DNA of 64,000 bases, taken from positions 2,728,001-2,792,000 of the forward strand of contig CP101406.1 of the NCBI GenBank assembly GCA_024758765.1, given 5' to 3'. Shown here one piece after another: positions 58,132 to 64,000 of this stretch. How positions within the stretch are numbered: position 1 is the first letter of the stretch; every line of letters begins with the position of its first letter. The notes under the pieces were generated by a model, which was not told the DNA's origin, made no database searches, and was given only the letters and a program-made list of their open reading frames with translations. This DNA comes from Mycobacterium sp. SVM_VP21 (GTDB lineage Bacteria; Actinomycetota; Actinomycetes; Mycobacteriales; Mycobacteriaceae). Position numbers and translations under genes: made by a program.

Positions 58132-60222
58132 GTGGCATCGCCTTCGGCGCCGGTGCACCCTGCCCGCAACCTGGCGGTGTTCCTGGCATTACTCATCGGT
58201 GTCTACCTGCTGGTATTCCTGACCGGAAACAAGCTGGCCGAACCCAAACTCGGTATCGACCTGCAGGGCGGCACTCGCGTGACGCTCACCGCGCGCACCC
58301 CGGACGGCTCCACGCCGACCCGTGACGCGCTCAACCAGGCGCAACAGATCATCAGCGCCCGAGTCAACGGACTCGGCGTGTCGGGCTCTGAGGTCATCAT
58401 CGACGGCAACAACCTGGTGATCACGGTGCCGGGCAGCGACGGCAACGAGGCGCGCACCCTCGGCCAGACCGCCCGGCTCTACATCCGGCCGGTGATCAAC
58501 GGCATCTCGGTGCAGGAAGCTCAGGCAGCCGGCCGGATGCCCGGCCTCGGCGGTGGCGGCATGCCCGGTGTCCCGGGCTTGCCGCCCGGCGCCGGTGGCG
58601 GCGGTGTTCCCGGTCTGCCTCCGGGTCTCGGTGGCGGCGGTGTTCCCGGTCTGCCTCCGGGTCTCGGTGGTGGTGGCGTTCCCGGTCTGCCCCCGGGCGC
58701 CGGTGGTGGCGTTCCCGGTCTGCCTCCGGGCTTCGGCGCGGGCGGACAAGGCCCGTTCGGCGGGAACGGTGCGTCGCTTCCGCAACAGCCGCTGACGCCG
58801 CCGGCTCAGCCGCGTCCCTTCCCTCAGGAGCCGACCCCGACCCCGGGGACCACCTCTTCGAGCCCCGGCTCCGACAGCAGCAGCGAGACTGCCACTCCCA
58901 GTCCCTCGGCCGTTCCTGCGCCCACGGCACCGGGTTCGCCCGCCGAGTCCCCGGCGGCCCCCGGTGCGCAAATGCCCGCCTTGCCGGGCCTCCCCGGGCT
59001 GCCCGGTATGCCGGGTCTGCCCGGCCAGGGTGATCAGGCCCAGGGACTGGCGGCCCGTATCGCCGCAGAGAAGCGGTTACGGCAGAGCGACAACAAGGTC
59101 GTGCAGGCCTTGGCCCTGCAGATCCAGGCCGGCCGGTGCGACAAGGAAGACATCCTGGCCGGCAACGACGACCCGGACTTGCCGTTGGTGACCTGTTCGC
59201 AGGACCACCAGACCGCATACCTGCTGGCGCCGTCGATCATCAGCGGTGACCAGATCGCCGACGCCAGTTCCGGCATGGATCAGCGCAGCGGCGCGAATAT
59301 TGTCCAGGTGCAGTTCAAGAGTGGGGCGGCCGACATCTGGGCCGACTTCACCGCGACCCATATCGGCACCCAGACGGCGTTCACACTGGACTCGCAGGTG
59401 GTCAGCGCACCGCAGATCCAGGAGGCCATCCCGGGTGGCCGCACCCAGATCACCGGGGGCTCGCCGGGATTCACCCAGGATGGCGCGCGTCAGCTGGCCA
59501 ACGTCTTGAAGTACGGGTCGCTGCCGCTGTCGTTTGAGGCCTCGGAAGCCGAAACCGTCTCGGCCACACTGGGAATGACCTCGCTGAAGGCGGGCCTGAT
59601 CGCCGGTGCGATTGGTCTGGCCCTGGTGCTGATCTACTCGCTGCTCTACTACCGCGTACTCGGCGTGCTGACCGCGCTGTCTCTGGTGGTGGCCGGGGCC
59701 ATGGTGTACGCGATCCTGATATTGCTGGGCCGCTACATCAACTACACGCTCGACCTGGCCGGTATCGCCGGTCTGATCATCGGTATCGGCACCACCGCCG
59801 ACTCGTTCGTGGTGTTCTTCGAGCGCATCAAGGACGAGATCCGCGAAGGTCGATCGTTCCGCTCGGCGGTGCCACGCGGTTGGACGCGCGCGCGCAAGAC
59901 GATCGTGTCCGGCAACGCGGTCACCTTCCTTGCGGCGGCGGTGCTCTACTTCCTGGCGGTCGGCCAGGTGAAGGGCTTCGCGTTCACCCTGGGACTGACC
60001 ACGATCCTCGACCTGGTGGTGGTGTTCCTGGTGACCTGGCCACTGGTCTACCTGGCGTCCAAGTCGCCGACGCTGGCCAAGCCGTCCTACAACGGCCTCG
60101 GCGCGGTTCAGCAGGTCGCACGGGAGCGGCGGGCGGTCGCCAAAGCAGGAGGCGCAACCGGCAGCAAGTCCGGAGCCAAAGCGCGCACGCGGGTAACCGC
60201 CCAGTCGACGGAACAGGGATAG
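58132..60222 (+). CDS. secD: Protein translocase subunit SecD with large Pro/Gly-rich insertion
   Basis: 696 residues against about 570 in M. tuberculosis. Helix 1 is [17 protein letters not shown], and the D1 motif [13 protein letters not shown] is present. The periplasmic P1 head follows. Residues of about 135-302 are replaced or expanded by a low-complexity region with 12-residue repeats of the type [12 protein letters not shown] and a Pro/Ser/Thr-rich stretch. Afterwards the normal P1 base ([20 protein letters not shown]) and five helices with [19 protein letters not shown] follow. With SecF it uses the proton gradient to pull exported proteins. The GTG at 58132 follows GAAGGAG. Confidence 0.93.
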   Translation: MASPSAPVHPARNLAVFLALLIGVYLLVFLTGNKLAEPKLGIDLQGGTRVTLTARTPDGSTPTRDALNQAQQIISARVNGLGVSGSEVIIDGNNLVITVPGSDGNEARTLGQTARLYIRPVINGISVQEAQAAGRMPGLGGGGMPGVPGLPPGAGGGGVPGLPPGLGGGGVPGLPPGLGGGGVPGLPPGAGGGVPGLPPGFGAGGQGPFGGNGASLPQQPLTPPAQPRPFPQEPTPTPGTTSSSPGSDSSSETATPSPSAVPAPTAPGSPAESPAAPGAQMPALPGLPGLPGMPGLPGQGDQAQGLAARIAAEKRLRQSDNKVVQALALQIQAGRCDKEDILAGNDDPDLPLVTCSQDHQTAYLLAPSIISGDQIADASSGMDQRSGANIVQVQFKSGAADIWADFTATHIGTQTAFTLDSQVVSAPQIQEAIPGGRTQITGGSPGFTQDGARQLANVLKYGSLPLSFEASEAETVSATLGMTSLKAGLIAGAIGLALVLIYSLLYYRVLGVLTALSLVVAGAMVYAILILLGRYINYTLDLAGIAGLIIGIGTTADSFVVFFERIKDEIREGRSFRSAVPRGWTRARKTIVSGNAVTFLAAAVLYFLAVGQVKGFAFTLGLTTILDLVVVFLVTWPLVYLASKSPTLAKPSYNGLGAVQQVARERRAVAKAGGATGSKSGAKARTRVTAQSTEQG

Positions 60223-60226
60223 CCAG

Positions 60227-61540
60227 ATGGCCAAACCGAGCACCAGTAGCGGCACGAAGCGCGCGACGAAGTCCGCGAAGAACGACACGGCAGCCGTCGA
60301 GGTCACCAAGAGCCAGACTGCCGTGGCGGCAAAGCCTCGCAAGACCGCTGGAACCGCCAAGGCGCCGAAGCACGGTTTCCTGTCGCGCCTCTACACCGGT
60401 ACCGGCGCGTTCGAGGTCATCGGTAAGCGGCGGATGTGGTACGCGATCAGCGGCGCCATGGTCGCGATCGCGATCGTCAGCATCCTGGTTCGAGGCTTCA
60501 CCTTCGGCATCGACTTCGCCGGCGGCACCAAGGTGTCGTTCCCGCGCGGCGACACCAGCGTCACCCAGGTCGAAGAGGTGTTCCGCAAGAGCGTCGGCAG
60601 TAGTCCTGAGTCGGTGGTCGTGGTCGGCAACGGCAACTCGGCGACGGTGCAGATTCGTGCCGAGACGCTCACCAACGAGCAGACGGAGAAGCTGCGCGAC
60701 GACCTGTTCGACGCCTTCCAGCCGGTCGGCCCCAATGGTGAGGCGAGCAAGCAGGCAATCAGTGACTCTGCGGTGTCAGAGACCTGGGGCGGGCAGATCA
60801 CCAAAAAGGCCGTCATCGCCCTAGTGGTGTTCCTGCTGTTGGCGTCGCTGTACATCACGGTGCGCTACGAGTGGTTCATGACCATCTCGGCGATGATCTC
60901 GATGGTCTTCGACATTCTCGTGACCGCCGGGGTGTATTCGCTGGTCGGATTCGAGGTCACACCGGCCACTGTCATCGGCCTGTTGACCATTCTCGGGTTC
61001 TCCATCTACGACACCGTCATCGTGTTCGACAAGGTCGAGGAGAACACCAGCGGCTTCGAGCACAAAACTCGCTACACCTACGCCGAACAAGCCAACCTGG
61101 CCATCAACCAGACCTTCATGCGATCGATCAACACCAGCCTGATCTCGGCATTGCCGATCATCTCGCTGATGGTGGTCGCCGTGTGGCTGCTGGGTGTGGG
61201 AACGCTGCAAGACCTTGCGCTGGTGCAGCTGGTCGGTGTTGTCGTCGGCACCTATTCGTCGATCTACCTGGCCACACCGCTGCTGGTCACGCTGCGGGAA
61301 CGCACCCAACTGGTGCAGAACCACACCCGCCGGGTGATGCGGCGGCGCAACGCCGCGACCGGTTCCAAGCCGGCAGCGGCCGGCGCCGAGGACTCGGGCG
61401 ACGCCGAAGACACCATTGCCGACGCAGACGAGGCCACGGTGGCCACGACACCGGGCACCCCGGCGCCCGGGGCCAAGCCGGTCCGCCCCACCAGCCGGCG
61501 CAGCCAGGGTCCGACCGGCAAGCCAGGCGCCGGCCGGTAA
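60227..61540 (+). CDS. secF: Protein translocase subunit SecF
   Basis: 437 residues. A Lys/Ala-rich cytosolic N-tail (about 55 residues) precedes helix 1. The SecF motif FGIDFAGGTKVSFP, P4 domain (VEEVFRKSVGSSPESVVVV), and the helices with TILGFSIYDTVIVFDKVEEN and the R-S-I-N-T-S-L region all fit. The C-terminal 90 residues are charged and Pro-rich. It starts five bases after secD and works as the SecDF pair. Confidence 0.94.
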   Translation: MAKPSTSSGTKRATKSAKNDTAAVEVTKSQTAVAAKPRKTAGTAKAPKHGFLSRLYTGTGAFEVIGKRRMWYAISGAMVAIAIVSILVRGFTFGIDFAGGTKVSFPRGDTSVTQVEEVFRKSVGSSPESVVVVGNGNSATVQIRAETLTNEQTEKLRDDLFDAFQPVGPNGEASKQAISDSAVSETWGGQITKKAVIALVVFLLLASLYITVRYEWFMTISAMISMVFDILVTAGVYSLVGFEVTPATVIGLLTILGFSIYDTVIVFDKVEENTSGFEHKTRYTYAEQANLAINQTFMRSINTSLISALPIISLMVVAVWLLGVGTLQDLALVQLVGVVVGTYSSIYLATPLLVTLRERTQLVQNHTRRVMRRRNAATGSKPAAAGAEDSGDAEDTIADADEATVATTPGTPAPGAKPVRPTSRRSQGPTGKPGAGR

Positions 61541-61546
61541 CCGGCG

Positions 61547-63205
61547 ATGGCGGCCCGCTGTCGGCACGCTGCGACGTGGGTGGTGGCGATCGCCACCAGC
61601 CTCGGCGTCTGGTCGGTGCCGGCGTGCACCAGCGCCACTGTCGACCAGATCGACTACGCCGTCGACGGCGGTCTGATCACCTACAACAGCACCACCGTGG
61701 CCGGTGCGGCTTCGGCCGGACCCCAGGCGTTCTCGCGGACCCTGATCGGCTTCGGCTACCACGGGCCGGACGGCCAGATCGTCACCGATCACGACTTCGG
61801 CAGCATCTCGGTGGTGGGCCGCGCCCCGCTCGTGCTGGACTATCAGATCGCCGACGCCGCGGTGTACTCCGACGGCAAGCCCATCACCTGTGACGACCTG
61901 GTGTTGGCGTGGGCGGCCCAGTCCGGCCGCTTCCCGGGCTTCGACGCCGCCAGCCGAGCGGGCTACCTCGACATCGAGAACATCGAGTGCCAGTCCGGTG
62001 CCAAGAAGGCCCGGGTGTCGTTCTTCGGCGACCGCAGCATCGTCGACTACCAGGAATTGTTCACCGCGACCTCGCTGATGCCGTCGCACGTCATCAGCGA
62101 GAAGCTCGGTGTGAACATCACCGACGCCGTGCTGGGCAGACTCGGGCCCGCTGACGAGGTCATCGGCAAGATCGCGCAGGCCTGGAACACCACCTGGCAG
62201 CTCGACCGCGGCGCTGACCTGCGGTACTTTCCGTCGTCCGGGCCCTACAAGATCGACTCGGTGCTCGAAGGCGGCGCCATCGTGCTAGTGGCCAACGACC
62301 TGTGGTGGGGCGCCAAGCCGGTCACCAAGCGGATCACGGTCTGGCCGCAGACCGCTGACATCGCCGACCGGGTCAACAAACGCGTCATCGAAGTCGTCGA
62401 CGTCGCGACCGGGTCCGCCGGCTCGCTGATCACCCCCGATGACTACCAGAGCAGCGACAGCCCCTCGGGCGGCATCGAGCAGCTCATCTTCGCTCCGTCC
62501 GGCCCGCTGTCGGAGACTCCCGCACGGCGAGCGGTGGCCTTGTGCACCCCGCGCGACATCATTGCCCGCGACGCGGGCGTACCAGTAGTCAACTCCCGGC
62601 TCAACACCGCCATGGACGACGCGTTCGACCAGGCCGAGAACGTGCCCGAGGCCGAACAGTTCGCCCGGGCAAACCCCGATGCGGCCCGCGACGCGCTGAG
62701 CGGCAAACCGCTGACGGTGCGCATCGGCTACCGCGGCCCCAACACCCGGCTGGCCGCGGTCATCGGGGCGATCACCAGCTCGTGTGCACCCGCCGGCATC
62801 ACCGTCACCGAGGTGGCCACCGACGCCATCGGCCCGCTGGCACTGCGGGAGGGGCAGATCGATGTGTTGCTCGCCAGCACCGGGGGATCCACCGGCAGCG
62901 GGTCGAGCGGGTCGTCAGTAGTGGACGCCTACGAGTTGTTCAGCGGCAACGGAAACAACCTTTCCGGCTACCACAACGATCAGATCGACGGCGTAGTGTC
63001 CGCGCTGGCCGTCACCGCCGACCCCGCGGAGATGGTCCGGCTGCTCGCCGAGGGCGCCCCGGTGCTGTGGGCCGACATGCCGACGCTGCCGCTGTACCGA
63101 CAGCAGCGCACCCTGCTGTCGTCGAAGAAGACCTACGGTGTCGCGGCCAACCCCACTCGGTGGGGCGCGGGCTGGAACATGGACCGCTGGGAGCTGCAGC
63201 AGTGA
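61547..63205 (+). CDS. Peptide/solute-binding-type lipoprotein (Rv2585c-like)
   Basis: 552 residues. A lipoprotein signal ends in WSVPACTS (Cys about residue 27). The rest is a family 5 extracellular solute-binding (DppA/OppA-like) fold: [54 protein letters not shown] and a C-terminal [21 protein letters not shown]. No permease or ATPase gene is nearby. Its invariable place between secF and apt suggests another role than simple uptake, but this is not known. The ATG at 61547 is six bases after secF. Confidence 0.88.
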   Translation: MAARCRHAATWVVAIATSLGVWSVPACTSATVDQIDYAVDGGLITYNSTTVAGAASAGPQAFSRTLIGFGYHGPDGQIVTDHDFGSISVVGRAPLVLDYQIADAAVYSDGKPITCDDLVLAWAAQSGRFPGFDAASRAGYLDIENIECQSGAKKARVSFFGDRSIVDYQELFTATSLMPSHVISEKLGVNITDAVLGRLGPADEVIGKIAQAWNTTWQLDRGADLRYFPSSGPYKIDSVLEGGAIVLVANDLWWGAKPVTKRITVWPQTADIADRVNKRVIEVVDVATGSAGSLITPDDYQSSDSPSGGIEQLIFAPSGPLSETPARRAVALCTPRDIIARDAGVPVVNSRLNTAMDDAFDQAENVPEAEQFARANPDAARDALSGKPLTVRIGYRGPNTRLAAVIGAITSSCAPAGITVTEVATDAIGPLALREGQIDVLLASTGGSTGSGSSGSSVVDAYELFSGNGNNLSGYHNDQIDGVVSALAVTADPAEMVRLLAEGAPVLWADMPTLPLYRQQRTLLSSKKTYGVAANPTRWGAGWNMDRWELQQ

Positions 63206-63744
63206 ACCAGGCCGGGCCTGCGGCAGGTGCCGGTCAGATCATCGCGTCGCTGATCCGCGAGGTCGCGGACTTTCCTACCCCGGGAATCGCTTTCAAAGAC
63301 CTGACCCCGGTCTTCGCCGACGCCGCCGGACTGACCGCGGTCACCGAGGCGCTGGCTCGCGTCGCTGCCGGTGCTGATCTGGTGGCCGGCATCGACGCAC
63401 GTGGATTTCTGCTGGCTGGGGCGGTCGCCGACCGGCTCGGGGTGGGCGCGCTGGCGGTCCGCAAGGGCGGCAAGCTGCCGCCGCCGGTGCTCTCGGAGTG
63501 CTATCAGCTCGAGTACGGAACTGCCGTGCTGGAGATTCCGGCCGACGGAATCGATGTGGCCGGGCGCCGGGTGGTAATCCTCGACGATGTGCTGGCCACC
63601 GGCGGTACCCTGGCCGCAACGCGGCGATTGTTGGATCGGGCAGGAGCCGAGGTGGTTGCGGCGGCGGTGGTGCTGGAGTTGGCAGGGCTGGGCGGACGTG
63701 CCGCCGTGGCACCGTTGCAGCTGCACAGCCTGCACTTGATTTAG
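63202..63744 (+). CDS. apt: Adenine phosphoribosyltransferase
   Basis: 180-residue purine salvage enzyme that joins adenine and PRPP to [18 protein letters not shown] is the N-terminal signature. [18 protein letters not shown] holds the adenine loop, [20 protein letters not shown] the flexible loop, and [14 protein letters not shown] the PRPP motif. The GTG at 63202 overlaps the stop of the lipoprotein gene (GTGA). relA follows 30 bases on. Confidence 0.95.
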   Translation: MNQAGPAAGAGQIIASLIREVADFPTPGIAFKDLTPVFADAAGLTAVTEALARVAAGADLVAGIDARGFLLAGAVADRLGVGALAVRKGGKLPPPVLSECYQLEYGTAVLEIPADGIDVAGRRVVILDDVLATGGTLAATRRLLDRAGAEVVAAAVVLELAGLGGRAAVAPLQLHSLHLI

Positions 63745-63774
63745 TCGATATTCTCGTGGTCGGAGGTGAGAACA

Positions 63775-64000
63775 GTGGGCCCTGAACAAGGCTTAGCGCA
63801 GGGCTCCGAGCAGGGCTCAGACCCCGAGCGGTACGGCGCTGACGCCGGCCAGCCGGTGGCGGTGTCGGAGGCGATTGCCCAGGACTCGCCCTCCGAGCGC
63901 ACCGATTTGCTGAAGGTCCCGACCAGCGCTTCCCGGCGGGTCCGGGCTCGGATTGCCCGGCGTATCACCGCCCAGCGTGGTGCGCTGAGTCCGGTGCTGG
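63775..64000 (+). CDS. relA: Bifunctional (p)ppGpp synthetase/hydrolase, 3-prime truncated by the window edge
   Basis: Only the first 75 codons are inside the window. The N-terminal acidic region (SEAIAQDSPSERTDLLKV) leads into SASRRVRARIARRITAQRGALSPVL, which matches the start of mycobacterial RelA before the HD hydrolase domain. The GTG at 63775 follows GGAGGTGAG. Identity also rests on the invariable secD-secF-lipoprotein-apt-relA order. Confidence 0.85.
   Translation, partial: MGPEQGLAQGSEQGSDPERYGADAGQPVAVSEAIAQDSPSERTDLLKVPTSASRRVRARIARRITAQRGALSPVL

Overview
The window is one contiguous stretch of a high-GC actinobacterial chromosome, almost certainly from the family Mycobacteriaceae. 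Mycobacterium-specific cell-envelope genes sit in their usual order: aftC (arabinan branching) and pgsA-patA-pimA (phosphatidylinositol mannosides). They are accompanied by clpC2, hemQ-type heme synthesis, the yajC-secD-secF-lipoprotein-apt-relA string and many GTG starts. From memory, the order matches M. tuberculosis from dxs1 (Rv2682c) to relA (Rv2583c), read in the opposite direction. The species cannot be named from the sequence alone.

Left arm (1-16.6 kb): the end of dxs, a PACE-type membrane protein, rnd and a DUF3000 gene, then the heme operon hemE-hemY-hemQ preceded by an 80-bp tandem repeat. Next come a secreted histidine-phosphatase-like protein, msrB-aftC, a lipoprotein alpha/beta-hydrolase whose nucleophile position is Asn, a RibD-like reductase, zapE, an exported beta-sandwich protein, clpC2 with a two-palindrome promoter, a DUF4352-like lipoprotein and a small glycine-rich membrane protein.

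Middle (16.65-26.50 kb): an integrated element of about 9.8 kb bounded by a 24-bp direct repeat that is the 3-prime end of tRNA-Val(GAC). It carries a phiRv2-type tyrosine integrase, an excisionase, a primase-polymerase/RepA-like ATPase followed by an origin-like hairpin region, a run of overlapping small genes, an HNH nuclease next to a small terminase subunit, and two unrecognised larger proteins. It has no portal, capsid, protease, tail, lysis or large terminase gene. This is the layout of a phage satellite (PICI-like) or of a strongly reduced prophage. A sequence of the form ACAA-YY-GAATA-S-AG recurs in front of five of its transcription or translation units. Paired TTGCATG motifs with an 11-bp period lie at both ends.

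Right arm (26.5-64 kb): a tRNA cluster (Val-GAC, Cys, Gly on minus; Val-CAC on plus), a di-iron hydrolase-like protein, a tandem ABM-fold protein, dedA, an acyl-CoA synthetase and an enoyl-CoA hydratase. Then come a 7Fe ferredoxin with its regulator, a membrane protein and a cupin, a nitronate monooxygenase, DUF1990 and a thioesterase. The tightly coupled thrS-HIT-pgsA-patA-pimA-Nudix operon links threonyl-tRNA charging to phosphatidylinositol mannoside synthesis. It is followed by a zinc alcohol dehydrogenase, pdxS, a secreted protein, vapBC, tesB, pdxT, an ABC1 kinase, yebC, a sulfotransferase, a DUF2252 protein, SOS-controlled ruvCAB, gabT, a secreted repeat protein, yajC-secD-secF, a peptide-binding-type lipoprotein, apt and the start of relA. 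Most operons use 1- to 4-base stop/start overlaps.
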